DNA of 64,000 nt from Sinohyriopsis cumingii (Eukaryota > Mollusca > Bivalvia > Unionida > Unionidae). This document shows, one piece after another, positions 19,047 through 27,600 of this stretch. Position 1 is the first letter of the stretch; each line of letters begins with the position of its first letter. Location of the stretch: NCBI GenBank assembly GCA_028554795.2, contig CM068828.1, positions 14,870,814 through 14,934,813 on the forward strand, given 5' to 3'. The translations under genes and the position numbers were made by a program. The notes beneath the pieces were generated by a model that was not told the origin of the DNA, searched no databases, and worked only from the letters and a program-made list of their open reading frames with translations.

Positions 19047-19550
19047 ATGGACCAAGAATTTCAGCCGCATCCTGTGCTCGTCAATTACGAGGCATCTCGC
19101 GACGGCATTGTTAGAAACCGCAAACTGAAGAAGCCGGTTGGTACCGTAAGTAATCAGGGGTATCTGATGTTTGGTGCCGGAAAGAAGAAGTACCATGTTC
19201 ATAGGGCGGTATTTGAGGTATTCAACGGATTAATCGAAAATGGACTTGTGATTGATCATATTAATAATAATAAGACTGATAATTCTCTTATAAACTTGCA
19301 AGCTGTCTCGCAGAGTCAAAATACCAAAAAAGGCCAAACCGGTAAATACTCAAAGAAAGCAAAACCAGTAAAGTCATTTGATACAACAACTCACGAGGAA
19401 AAAATATTTCAGTCGATGAATGAAGGCAGTAGATACTTTGACATTTGTATCGCCTCAATACGAAAAGTAGCAGAACGAGTATATCAAACAGCAATCTCAA
19501 AAAAGACCGGGCATAGAATTCGATTTTCATATGTAAATATCAGCGAGTGA
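19047..19550 (+). CDS. HNH endonuclease of homing type (B1)
   Basis: A 167-residue frame with an N-terminal NUMOD4-like SRDGIVRNRK region, a YHVHRAVFEVFNG helix and the HNH core VIDHINNNKTDNSLINL, then an IENR1-like basic C-terminal part (SFDTTTHEEKIFQSMNEG...ASIRKVAERVYQ). These features match stand-alone homing endonucleases, which spread by cutting allelic sites; in viruses they may also affect rival genomes. It is separate from the HNH domain on the helicase. B2 encodes a full-length homologue. Confidence 0.8.
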   Translation: MDQEFQPHPVLVNYEASRDGIVRNRKLKKPVGTVSNQGYLMFGAGKKKYHVHRAVFEVFNGLIENGLVIDHINNNKTDNSLINLQAVSQSQNTKKGQTGKYSKKAKPVKSFDTTTHEEKIFQSMNEGSRYFDICIASIRKVAERVYQTAISKKTGHRIRFSYVNISE

Positions 19551-19707
19551 CGAAGTCACCGGCGCCTATGGCGCTGACGAAGTCGCCATGACAATAAATT
19601 GTCCATTCCGGAAGAAAACAAAGTATTCAGTATTGTTGAACACCTCGGGATTGATACACGGGGTTTCATTTTTTTTTTATTTAAAAACAAGATGTTCTAT
19701 AAGAATA
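19551..19707. other. Intergenic spacer with palindromic repeat (B1)
   Basis: 157 bp between the HNH gene and the next gene. The start contains two GACGAAGTC repeats around GGCGCCTATGGCGC, a palindromic module, followed by AT-rich DNA and a run of T before ATG 19,708. In B2 this interval is ~680 bp and unrelated over most of its length. Confidence 0.45.
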
Positions 19708-20088
19708 ATGAATATCGAAGACATCAATAATATATTAGCCGAGATTTCAAAATTAAAAAATCAAGGAATTGAATTATCTGATGGTCTCGACAGTGAAAAA
19801 ATATTATCCGATTATGAGATTATTAACGAACAATCGAAACGGGGGCGTTTTACCCTGGCCCGCGAGTACTTTTTTATAAAACGATTACAACATACGATCA
19901 ATGAAAACTTGTACCACAATGACGCAAATGCATTCATTGGACTATTCACTGCCGTTGAAATAATACGAAAAAAACTCGGACGTGTTTATGAAGGACGCCG
20001 GGAGATTTCTAGTAAGATCAAAAACATTAGAAGGATTATAGACGAAAACTCCGGCGAGAAATTAGAAATTGCTTCGCAATTGCAATAA
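19708..20088 (+). CDS. Unknown helical protein of element B (B1)
   Basis: Start at ATG 19,708 (MNIEDINNILAEI), conserved in B2. The 126-residue product is rich in Lys, Glu and Ile and predicted helical throughout, with no recognised motif. Its stop overlaps the next start (TAATG), so the two genes are probably co-expressed. In B2 the last codons are replaced by a ~105-bp insertion. Function unknown. Confidence 0.5.
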   Translation: MNIEDINNILAEISKLKNQGIELSDGLDSEKILSDYEIINEQSKRGRFTLAREYFFIKRLQHTINENLYHNDANAFIGLFTAVEIIRKKLGRVYEGRREISSKIKNIRRIIDENSGEKLEIASQLQ

Positions 20089-21038
20089 TGGTAGGCGAAT
20101 CACTTACTACTCGGCTAGCCAGAGAGCGGCTAGCAGCGCTTAAAAAGTTCATACCGTTACGAGACAGGGTCCGAGAACAACTTCAAACGCGGCAGCAACT
20201 ACAAACCGATTTTACTGTTGGAAGCGAACAACTCTTTGCCCCGGTAACTAAAGCGACCAAGGATGTTACGGCGGCAACTGTACCCGTCCTCGATGCGCTT
20301 GAAAAGATAGCGGCTCAGACCGAACAAACAAAAAGGTCTTTAGAAACACTCCCTGCAAAAATAGCGGCTGCTACAACACGGAGGCCACCACCACTCGCTA
20401 TAACCGAACCACAAGAACCTTATGTTACAATGGCCGACGAAGAAGAACTAGGTGCTACCGCAAGAGAACCAGAAGAAGAAATACCGGAAGAAACACCGGA
20501 AGAAACACCGGAAGAAAAAGAGAAAGGGGGGAATATACCCCGTAATGTGCTTAGAAAGTCCACAATAGATCAAATTAGAGACCTCAGCAGCAGGAGGGAA
20601 GAATTAATTGATTTTGCTGCCAACAATTTTGCTAAGAAAACACGAGATAAGGAGCATATCAATAGCGGTTACGAGAAAAATATAAAGTCGTTAAAGGATT
20701 GGACAAGAACAGTGTATTTAGCGAGTAAACATAAAGATGTATTACTACGTGGTGATGGTCCCGATTACGACGCATTCCACAAGGAAGTTGAAAAAAGGGT
20801 AAAACTAAAAAAAGGAAAAGGATACTCTGTTGGTAAAGAATCCTACGGCGTTACCTGTCCTAACAGTGTTCTCAGTGATATATCACGGCTAGAGGTACTA
20901 ATCGGAGGAAAACGAGCCGGAAATAACTCTCCGGAAATAATCAATGAGGCCGCTGATATTTGCAAGCGGTTATTTACGGGCGGTATCATGGACGTTAGTG
21001 CGTATCGAACGCTCATAGACGAACTCGTGGATGATTAA
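20088..21038 (+). CDS. Unknown protein with acidic PEE repeats (B1)
   Basis: A 316-codon intact frame. The N-terminal ~90 residues are helical and basic, a middle segment is acidic with repeated EETPEE units, and the C-terminal half carries KKGKGYSVGKE and a conserved CPNSVLSDISRLEVLIGGKRAG block. Position just before the capsid genes suggests a structural or scaffold protein, but no family is recognised. B2 has the same gene intact with fewer acidic repeats and a longer C-terminus. Confidence 0.5.
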   Translation: MVGESLTTRLARERLAALKKFIPLRDRVREQLQTRQQLQTDFTVGSEQLFAPVTKATKDVTAATVPVLDALEKIAAQTEQTKRSLETLPAKIAAATTRRPPPLAITEPQEPYVTMADEEELGATAREPEEEIPEETPEETPEEKEKGGNIPRNVLRKSTIDQIRDLSSRREELIDFAANNFAKKTRDKEHINSGYEKNIKSLKDWTRTVYLASKHKDVLLRGDGPDYDAFHKEVEKRVKLKKGKGYSVGKESYGVTCPNSVLSDISRLEVLIGGKRAGNNSPEIINEAADICKRLFTGGIMDVSAYRTLIDELVDD

Positions 21039-21395
21039 AAAAATTATCGTTTTTGTTAATTCTGGCCGTTTTTGGTCGTTTTTTGACCGTTTTTGGTCGC
21101 TTTTTGACCGTTTTTGGTCGTTTTTTGACCGTTTTTGGTCGTTTTTTGCCATTTTTTGACCGTTTTTTGAGGGCAAAAACCCCAGGAAATCATTTAGAGA
21201 AAATCGATGTTTTTGCTGAAAAATCGAGAAAAAACGACTATAGGCAACAAAAAATGACCAAAAATCAAGAAAAAACCGGAAAAAAACCGGATTTTTATCG
21301 AGGGCAAAAACCCCAGGAAATTTTGATAAAATTTATTCCGGTTTTCCACACGGCGGTGGGAAGGGGGTGATCAATCACTGGTGATCACAATCACT
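21039..21395. repeat. Insertion with 21-bp tandem palindromic repeats (B1 only)
   Basis: The ~350 bp between the two neighbouring genes hold five or more units of GTTTTTGGTCGTTTTTTGACC (21,060-21,170), in which GGTC and GACC pair. Two copies of GAGGGCAAAAACCCCAGGAA (21,169 and 21,300) and A-rich DNA follow. B2 has only ~40 bp here, so this is a later insertion or expansion. No gene is visible in it. Confidence 0.6.
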
Positions 21396-21425
21396 AATTG
21401 AAAAACCGGTGTTTTTATAATAAAG
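21396..21425 (+). promoter_or_regulatory. Element B promoter motif, pVI-like gene (B1)
   Basis: AATTGAAAAACCGGTGTTTT then TATAATAAAG before ATG 21,426. The core here is CCGG rather than CTAG, but the A-rich and TTTATAATAA flanks are kept. Confidence 0.6.
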
Positions 21426-21851
21426 ATGATCATACACTACAACCACGATAAACCAGTACTCGTCTACGTGGTAAACTCGCGATTGCCTGTTTACCGCGCG
21501 TACTATGGAGATGGTCTCGGTAGCACCATTGCGGGGTTATTTACAAGAATGGCTCCAAAAGTAGCGCCGTTAGCCAAACAATTAGGAATGAAGGCTATTG
21601 ATGTTATTCGTGATAAGGGTATTAGTGCTATTGGAGACGTTGCCGGAAAGGCGCTTTCTGCAGCAAAGGACAAACTAATGTCGTTGGTGAGGAGAAAAAA
21701 ACAGAAACCACCGGTGATGCCATCAACGACGGTGATGCCTGCAAATGTCAGTAAAGTAATAAATAACGCCGTGGAAGAAAAACTAGAGTCGTTGGCGGCT
21801 CAGTCATCCACCAACGCGCCCATGAACACAATAGCGGGAGAGTGGTCTTAA
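21426..21851 (+). CDS. pVI/pX-like minor capsid protein of element B (B1), altered C-terminus
   Basis: The protein opens MIIHYNHDK, then YYGDGLGSTIAGLFTRMAP, a Gly-rich amphipathic helix like that of the element A protein at 42.0-42.4 kb, then helical and Val/Pro segments. In B2 the C-terminus is a basic tail (KNLRRKRR); in B1 an extra base near 21,840 shifts the frame so that it ends in EWS. Loss of the basic tail may matter if it binds DNA or is a protease-released peptide, as in adenovirus pVI/pX. Assignment by character. Confidence 0.55.
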   Translation: MIIHYNHDKPVLVYVVNSRLPVYRAYYGDGLGSTIAGLFTRMAPKVAPLAKQLGMKAIDVIRDKGISAIGDVAGKALSAAKDKLMSLVRRKKQKPPVMPSTTVMPANVSKVINNAVEEKLESLAAQSSTNAPMNTIAGEWS

Positions 21852-21872
21852 ACAGAATTCAAAGAAAATCGC

Positions 21873-21888
21873 AATTGAAAACATCAAC
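21873..21888 (+). promoter_or_regulatory. Short promoter motif, major capsid gene (B1)
   Basis: AATTGAAAACATCAAC directly before ATG 21,889. Only the left half of the element B motif is present, and B2 has the same short form before its capsid gene. Confidence 0.5.
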
Positions 21889-23328
21889 ATGATAAATAAT
21901 AAAATGTTTGCGCGAACCGCTGATCCCGCGTTTGATATGGATTCCCCAGTGCGCAGGGATGATTCTGTCCGTGATTATCAATTTTATTCTTATTATGCAG
22001 CGCAACCTGACCTACGATCGCGAATTGAACTTCAAGTCCAAGATACCAGTAGATACTTTCTGCCATGTGAAGCGTTTATCGAAATTGAGGGAGAACTCGT
22101 GACAAATGCTGCCGATAATGCACCATACGCAGATGACGATCGTGTTCGAGTTGGTTTCGTCAACAACGGTATCATGGCGTTATTTGAGAGCGCCAGATAT
22201 CTTATTGACGGGCGAGAAATTGAATCAATAGAACGCGAGGTTGATGTTGCAACGACGATAATTGGGTTAGCGAGATACTCGGACGATTACACGAGATCGG
22301 CGGGCCCATCTATGATGTTTGCGAAGGACACCACCGATAATGCTGACCATTTTCAGTACGTTAACGTGCTAATAAAAGAAAATGCCACAGTTGACCAGGT
22401 TGAAGCAACCAATCCAGATCGCAGAGCAAAACCAGGCGCTGATTTCACTGTTATAAAAAGTCTTAACGATAATTACAATATGGGATTCGCAGCACGAATG
22501 TCGATGCTAAAAAGACCACACCGGCAGTTTTCATGCGTGATTCCACTCCATCACATATTTGGATTCTGCAGAAATGTCAGAAAAGTTATCTATGGGGCTA
22601 AGCATACAATCGCGCTCACGCGAAGGGGCGATGATAACAATGCAATATGGCATGCTGCTGGCGTCGCTGCCGGTAAAGTCATTTTAACTAAAATGGCATT
22701 GTGGATGCCGGTGCTGACTCCATCAGTTACCACGGAAGCACGATTGTTATCATTTATGGAACAGGGAGGGAAATCGTTGTTGAGTTGGCTAGCGGTAACA
22801 ACTGATGCTAAAGAGGATAACGTCGCCGATACGTTTACATGGCACTTGGCATCAAAACAAGGTGTTTCAGCCCCGCGTCATATATTTATAGCACTACAGA
22901 ATAGGGGACGATTGGGTAATCAAGAACACAGCCATATGATATTTGATCAATTAGGAGTCAGGGATGTTTCGCTGAGAATAAACGGACAACAGGAACCATC
23001 CGAGGATATACAGCTTAATTACGGCGACAACCATATCGCACGTGTGTACCATCGATTGCTGTCATATATGGGTCGTGATCAAAACGTCGACACTGGTTTG
23101 CAAATATCACAACTTGATTTTAAAAAGCTGTATCCGATTTACTATTTTTCGTTGGAACATCTTGATTTAACGAGACAATCCGTCGTTGATATACACTTCC
23201 GAGCTCGTATAGCCCCGGGTGGTGTTAATTACAGAGCGGTTGCTGTCATTCTCAGCGATAAATCAATGCTGTTGGAAGGTGTTGGTGGACGAATGAGAAT
23301 CATTGATGCACCAGTGGAAAACATGTAA
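21889..23328 (+). CDS. Major capsid protein, double jelly roll, of element B (B1)
   Basis: An intact 479-codon frame. The length, the beta-rich pattern, the early EGELVT strand region and the late YFSLEHLDLTRQSVVDIHFR block fit a double jelly-roll capsid protein of Polinton-like viruses. It differs strongly from the element A hexon, so the two elements belong to separate lineages. Gene order pVI-like, MCP, minor capsid, protease supports the call. B2 carries a CGA to TGA stop at about codon 43, so B1 is the better copy. Confidence 0.8.
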   Translation: MINNKMFARTADPAFDMDSPVRRDDSVRDYQFYSYYAAQPDLRSRIELQVQDTSRYFLPCEAFIEIEGELVTNAADNAPYADDDRVRVGFVNNGIMALFESARYLIDGREIESIEREVDVATTIIGLARYSDDYTRSAGPSMMFAKDTTDNADHFQYVNVLIKENATVDQVEATNPDRRAKPGADFTVIKSLNDNYNMGFAARMSMLKRPHRQFSCVIPLHHIFGFCRNVRKVIYGAKHTIALTRRGDDNNAIWHAAGVAAGKVILTKMALWMPVLTPSVTTEARLLSFMEQGGKSLLSWLAVTTDAKEDNVADTFTWHLASKQGVSAPRHIFIALQNRGRLGNQEHSHMIFDQLGVRDVSLRINGQQEPSEDIQLNYGDNHIARVYHRLLSYMGRDQNVDTGLQISQLDFKKLYPIYYFSLEHLDLTRQSVVDIHFRARIAPGGVNYRAVAVILSDKSMLLEGVGGRMRIIDAPVENM

Positions 23329-23355
23329 TTGAAAGCACAAACGCGTTTACAATAA
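23326..23355 (+). promoter_or_regulatory. Element B promoter motif, minor capsid gene (B1)
   Basis: TAATTGAAAGCACAAACGCG then TTTACAATAA before ATG 23,356. It starts at the TAA stop of the capsid gene. Confidence 0.6.
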
Positions 23356-23832
23356 ATGTCGTATAGTGTCGTCAGTGTAGAGTTGACTGATGGTCAAGTC
23401 AAGAAATTACGATCAAAGTCGGCTAAACAATGCGGGACCACAATAACGCTGAAGCCGTCACAGATGGCAGGTGGTAATCATAAGATATCGTTGACGGCGC
23501 GTCAAATAAAACATTTCAATGATGCGATGAAGAATAAAAAGGGTGTTCAAATAGATTTCTCGGCCGCAGCGATCAAAGACATGGAAAAGACCGGTGGGAT
23601 ATTTCCGTTGTTAGCCGCGATTCCGGCATTGATTGCCGCGGCGGCCCCAGCAGTGGCTAAGGCGGCTGCGTTAGGAGCCGTTGGTACCGCGGCGGGGATG
23701 GCATTGAAGAAGGCAACCGGGAAAGGCTATAAAAAAAAACGATCCGTGGCCGGAAAGGGTCTAAGACTACCGGGAACCCCGTATTCATGGTACTCGGGGA
23801 AGGGTCTAAGACTACCGGGAACCGTTTATTGA
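23356..23832 (+). CDS. Minor virion protein with LTDGQ motif and GKGLRLPGT repeats (B1)
   Basis: 158 residues: VELTDGQVKKLRSKSA, then SLTARQIKHFNDAMKNKKG, then a GGIFPLLAAIPALIAAAAP hydrophobic helix, a basic GKGYKKKR stretch and two GKGLRLPGT repeats at the C-terminus. I recognise the LT..Q..KL...GG.LP plan from minor virion proteins of many Polinton-like viruses. The hydrophobic helix suggests membrane contact during entry. B2 encodes an intact form with a few extra basic residues. Confidence 0.65.
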   Translation: MSYSVVSVELTDGQVKKLRSKSAKQCGTTITLKPSQMAGGNHKISLTARQIKHFNDAMKNKKGVQIDFSAAAIKDMEKTGGIFPLLAAIPALIAAAAPAVAKAAALGAVGTAAGMALKKATGKGYKKKRSVAGKGLRLPGTPYSWYSGKGLRLPGTVY

Positions 23833-23843
23833 CTCAGGAGTCT

Positions 23844-24269
23844 ATGACTCCCATGTCTAATTTTGATTTAATAGACGCCGCAAACGCGCTAGCGATAAAA
23901 AACTTCAGAGGTGTTTTTATGAGGGATCAATTACCGGCGGCACCAAGGAATATTGAAACCGGCATAATTAACCTCGATGGGTCCTCCGGAGCGGGAACTC
24001 ATTGGGTTGCATACGCGATTGATCCGCGTGCGATCGTCTATTTTGATTCATACGGGTTAGCCCCGCCGAACGAGTTTATGCGGTATATCCAGACGTGTTC
24101 AGCCCGGGTTTTTTATTCCACGCTGCCAACACAGCAGTTAAGCGACCCGCCGATATGCGGCCGTGAAGTATTGAACGTACTCGCGGCGATTTCATCATCG
24201 CGAAAACCACCTCATGTGGTTGTAAACGAATACACTAGTGGGGTCGTAGAGGCCCGGCGGGTTAATTAG
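23844..24269 (+). CDS. Adenain-like cysteine protease of element B (B1)
   Basis: Start taken at ATG 23,844 (MTPMSNFDL), 11 bp after the previous stop; an upstream ATG lies inside that gene. No promoter motif intervenes, so the pair is likely co-transcribed. The catalytic order is visible: His in GTHWVAYAID, acidic residue in YFDSYGLAPP, and Cys in PPICGREVLNVL. It would cleave capsid precursors, and is distinct from the element A protease at the window start. Intact in both B copies. Confidence 0.85.
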   Translation: MTPMSNFDLIDAANALAIKNFRGVFMRDQLPAAPRNIETGIINLDGSSGAGTHWVAYAIDPRAIVYFDSYGLAPPNEFMRYIQTCSARVFYSTLPTQQLSDPPICGREVLNVLAAISSSRKPPHVVVNEYTSGVVEARRVN

Positions 24270-24295
24270 AAACGCTGTTTTTTTTTACAATAACG
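24266..24295 (+). promoter_or_regulatory. Element B promoter motif, fibre gene (B1)
   Basis: TAATTAGAAACGCTGTTTTT then TTTTACAATAACG before ATG 24,296. The right half of the palindrome is degenerate, but the A-rich start at the stop codon and the ACAATAA end are kept. Confidence 0.55.
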
Positions 24296-26176
24296 ATGAT
24301 TGATATTTGGGGACGACCTATTTCGGCGCTGAAAGGATCCACGGAAACGCCCGCCACCGATGACATAAAAAAACTAATCGAGGATGAAATCGCTGATACG
24401 TTGAATTTAACAAGTGTTGACCCAGGTGAAATAGTTGTATTTCAAGACCGCCAGGGTAAATTGAAATCCAGTAATGTGTCGCTGGATGACGTTTTAACAC
24501 GACGGCGTGATGCCGCCGAGGACACTATCGCGCTGTATACCAGCGACGGACGACTCAAGCCGGGTGAACATCTGTCGACGATAACATTAGTCAAAGACGG
24601 TTTTATAAGGTTGAATAGATCGGTGACCGAACTTGACGCGCAGGTGAAAAAATCTCTCACCGAGGTGAAAAAATCTGTCACCGATATACAACTCACTACC
24701 GCTAGTTTTTTCGGGACCCCGACGGTAACCGAACCGAATCTTGCAACAATAAAAAATACTATTTCGGAGTTTACAACGCTGTCGGGCCAATTTTACACGT
24801 TACGAAAAAATGTTAACAGGATCGATGACAACTTTGATAAATTCTTTGGTAAAAAAAATACCAAGCTGGATGAAATCACAACAACTATAAATGATATCAC
24901 TGCGTATGGACAGGAAATAAAAACAATCAAAACTGATGTTGCAGCGAACAAAGGGAGTGTAGACGTGCATGAACGGGAAATAGAAATAATCGGCGCTAAT
25001 GTTGCAACGATCATAAATAATGTAGACTCGCATACAGGGGAAATAGGAACGATCAAAACTGATATTGTAGCGAACAAAAGGAATATAGACGCGCATACAC
25101 AGGACATAATGACAATCAGAGCTGATATTGAAGCGAACAAAAAGGGTGTAGACGTGTATAGAGGGGAAATAGGAACGATCAAAACTGATGTTGCAACGAG
25201 CAAAAGAAATATAGACGTGTATGGACAGGAAATAAAAACAATCAAAACTGATGTTGCATCGAACAAAAGGAATATAGACGCGCATACAGGGGAAATAGAA
25301 ACAATCGAACTTGATGTTGCAGCGAACAAAAGAAATATAGACGCGCATACAGGGGAAATAGAAACGATCAAAACTGATACTGTAGCGAATAAAAAAAGTA
25401 TAGACGTGCATGAACAGAGAATAGGAACGATCAAAACTGATATTGTGGCGAACAAGAATAATATAGACGCGCATGAATGGAGAATAGAAACAGTCAAAAC
25501 TGATGTTGCAGCGAACAAAAAAGATGTGGACGCGCATACACGGGAAATAGATACACTCATTACTAAGGTTGCAGCGAACAAAAAAGATGTGGACGCGCAT
25601 ACACGGGAAATAGATACACTCATTACTAAGGTTGCAGCGAACAAAAAAGATGTGGACGCGCATACACGGGAAATAGATACACTCATTACTAAGGTTGCAG
25701 CGAACAAAAAAAATGTGGACGCGCATATACAGGAAATAGATATACTCATTACTAGGATTGCAGCGAACAAGAATAATATAGACGCGAATTTGCGGAGAAT
25801 AGAAATAATCGGAACTGATGTTGAAGCGATTAAAGACGGACTACCGAGAGTAGCAGAGCAATTCGAAAAAATAAAAATCCCTCATGAGAACATCATCAAC
25901 ACAGTATACACAATTCGGCATGGATCATTCGATTGGACTCCTACACAGAATACAGTAAATACTACCGCAACTGTTAAGGGCATTTATCGATTGACACTGG
26001 TTTCAATGATGCAGTTTAATATATTATCGTCGAGTTCATCCGGGTTTAACAATACAATATCAACAATTATAGACAAGAACGCAACTGAACAGTTTACAAT
26101 TTATGCCGTTGATGGAAATTTAGCCCGGGCAAACATCACATGGTATGTGGAATTTGTAGCGAATCTAAGTAATTAA
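24296..26176 (+). CDS. Fibre-like protein with 21-residue coiled-coil repeats (B1)
   Basis: 626 codons, intact. The N-terminus MIDIWGRP...DPGEIVVFQDRQG is probably the capsid-binding part. From ~residue 200 to 520 there are about fifteen units of 21 residues (consensus EIxTIKTDVAANKKxIDAHTR), i.e. three heptads each, a pattern of trimeric coiled-coil shafts. The C-terminal ~100 residues (RHGSFDWTPTQ...ITWYVEFVA) are beta-rich and likely the receptor-binding head. Three units at ~25,500-25,690 are identical at 63-bp DNA level. B2 has about nine units, so length varies by repeat slippage. Confidence 0.75.
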   Translation: MIDIWGRPISALKGSTETPATDDIKKLIEDEIADTLNLTSVDPGEIVVFQDRQGKLKSSNVSLDDVLTRRRDAAEDTIALYTSDGRLKPGEHLSTITLVKDGFIRLNRSVTELDAQVKKSLTEVKKSVTDIQLTTASFFGTPTVTEPNLATIKNTISEFTTLSGQFYTLRKNVNRIDDNFDKFFGKKNTKLDEITTTINDITAYGQEIKTIKTDVAANKGSVDVHEREIEIIGANVATIINNVDSHTGEIGTIKTDIVANKRNIDAHTQDIMTIRADIEANKKGVDVYRGEIGTIKTDVATSKRNIDVYGQEIKTIKTDVASNKRNIDAHTGEIETIELDVAANKRNIDAHTGEIETIKTDTVANKKSIDVHEQRIGTIKTDIVANKNNIDAHEWRIETVKTDVAANKKDVDAHTREIDTLITKVAANKKDVDAHTREIDTLITKVAANKKDVDAHTREIDTLITKVAANKKNVDAHIQEIDILITRIAANKNNIDANLRRIEIIGTDVEAIKDGLPRVAEQFEKIKIPHENIINTVYTIRHGSFDWTPTQNTVNTTATVKGIYRLTLVSMMQFNILSSSSSGFNNTISTIIDKNATEQFTIYAVDGNLARANITWYVEFVANLSN

Positions 26177-26200
26177 AAACACTAGCTCTTTTAGAATAAA
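26173..26200 (+). promoter_or_regulatory. Element B promoter motif, membrane-protein gene (B1)
   Basis: AATTAAAAACACTAGCTCTT then TTAGAATAAA before ATG 26,201. The B2 counterpart reads AATTGAAAACACTAGCTCTT, closer to consensus. Confidence 0.6.
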
Positions 26201-26683
26201 ATGACCACCAAGGTAATTGAATCAGAGGTATCACCGACGTCACATCAATATCGATTCGATACCGCAAAAGAATTCTCCGCGAACTTAAAAACGCTTTCCG
26301 AACAATACCGTGCAAAAATAAAAAAATACCGTCGTAAAATAACCGCCATCGACGCGGTCGTGTACTCGGTGTCGGGTATAGTAGCTGGCACCGGTGTTAT
26401 TTTATCCACGGTGACCACGATAGCCCCGATCGCTGTTCCAATCGCTGTCTCCGCGATGACAACAGTTGCTGGAGTCGCCAACGCAATCACTAGAAAGATA
26501 TCATCGTGTTTTCAGAAAAAACTCAACGAGTATACAGTAAAACATCAAATAGTATCCGACGCATACTCGAAATTATCCGGGTTGATCTCGTTATCGATTG
26601 ATAATTTGTTCGTATCCGATGTTGAATTCTCCACGATGGTCCAGTTGTATAGCTCCGCGATGTCAAAAATCGAGGATTTTTAA
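26201..26683 (+). CDS. Membrane protein of element B with long hydrophobic core (B1), shortened by nonsense
   Basis: 160 codons. Residues ~50-95 form one or two membrane segments (VVYSVSGIVAGTGVILSTV and IAPIAVPIAVSAMTTVAG), flanked by basic helices. Compared with B2, a CAA to TAA change removes a 24-residue C-terminal tail. Position between fibre and penton-like genes suggests a virion or entry-related membrane protein. No family is recognised. Confidence 0.5.
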   Translation: MTTKVIESEVSPTSHQYRFDTAKEFSANLKTLSEQYRAKIKKYRRKITAIDAVVYSVSGIVAGTGVILSTVTTIAPIAVPIAVSAMTTVAGVANAITRKISSCFQKKLNEYTVKHQIVSDAYSKLSGLISLSIDNLFVSDVEFSTMVQLYSSAMSKIEDF

Positions 26684-26742
26684 CTGGAAGCCGGAACCAC
26701 CTGGTTGCTGAAATTAGACACTAAAGACAACGAATAATAATA

Positions 26743-27600
26743 ATGTCGCTGAACCCCGAAGGGTCTCAATTACTTCAGCGGATCGCGGAGAATACCACTC
26801 CGGTACAAACAAATATGATATCGATAACGTCAACGAAACCCGAATTCAGTGTGAACTTCCCATCGCCGGTTCCAGTAAAGGAAATAGCACTGGCAAAATT
26901 GCGAATATCACAGTTGGCCTAATATTCGAGCGGACGCATTTAATGGACAACAACCTAATAACTCGCTGGTTTTTGCACGGACAAATAAACCCGATGGGAC
27001 CCCAGACTGGGAGGAGGTTACAATACCAACTGGGTCATACCAAATAGAACAAATCAATAAGGAATTTCAACGCAGGATAAAATCGATCACAGGAAAAGAA
27101 TCAAAAATCGCTATTACGGTTCATGAACCGACGTTATCGTCGACGATTGAAATAAGCACACCGGGGTATATGGTTGATATTTATAACAGTTCAATAAGAA
27201 CCATACTAGGATGGCCTAAGAATCCACCCGCGGACGCCCCCCCCCCCCCCCCCATCAACTATCCTCAGATACGATAACGGAGATGGTGGTAGGCATATTG
27301 CTCCATACAACGTAAATATTGCATCGGTGATAGCGATTAATCTAGTGTGCGATGTTATCGAAGGGAGTTACCAGGTGGATACCAAGCAATCAAATCAAGC
27401 TCAACAGGGGTATATCCTTTATTCGTTTTCACCAACAGCCCCTCCGGGATTTTTGATCATTGAGAGTCCGATTAATCCGGTCTATATGCGATGCCATGAT
27501 CGGTTTTTAACGAGAATTAATTCTAGAATTACCGATCAGTCAAATAACCTAATTGATCTACAAGAGGAGGAGTTAGTGATCACTCTGTTTGTAAGATCAT
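26743..27600 (+). pseudogene. Penton-like protein of element B (B1), frameshift and internal deletion
   Basis: B2 has this as a 428-codon frame. In B1 a 2-bp loss near 26,907 ends the first frame after IALAKLR. A segment of roughly 400 bp is missing near 27,228-27,255, replaced by GCGGACG and a run of ~16 C. The 3' frame (27,327-27,600) is intact. The start (TKPEFSVNFPSP...KEIALAKL) resembles the opening of Polinton penton proteins; the assignment is moderate. Confidence 0.6.

Noticed and set aside
25500-25700. Regular direct repeats resembling a CRISPR array
   Set aside because: Repeats are contiguous coding units with no unique spacers, in a eukaryotic virus-like gene.
24793-25770. Long antisense open frames (325 and 308 codons) over the fibre gene, and equivalents on the plus strand over B2 fibre
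   Set aside because: They arise because 63-bp repeats lack stops in all frames; the hydrophobic repetitive product is the complement of the coiled-coil code and has no start signal or promoter motif.
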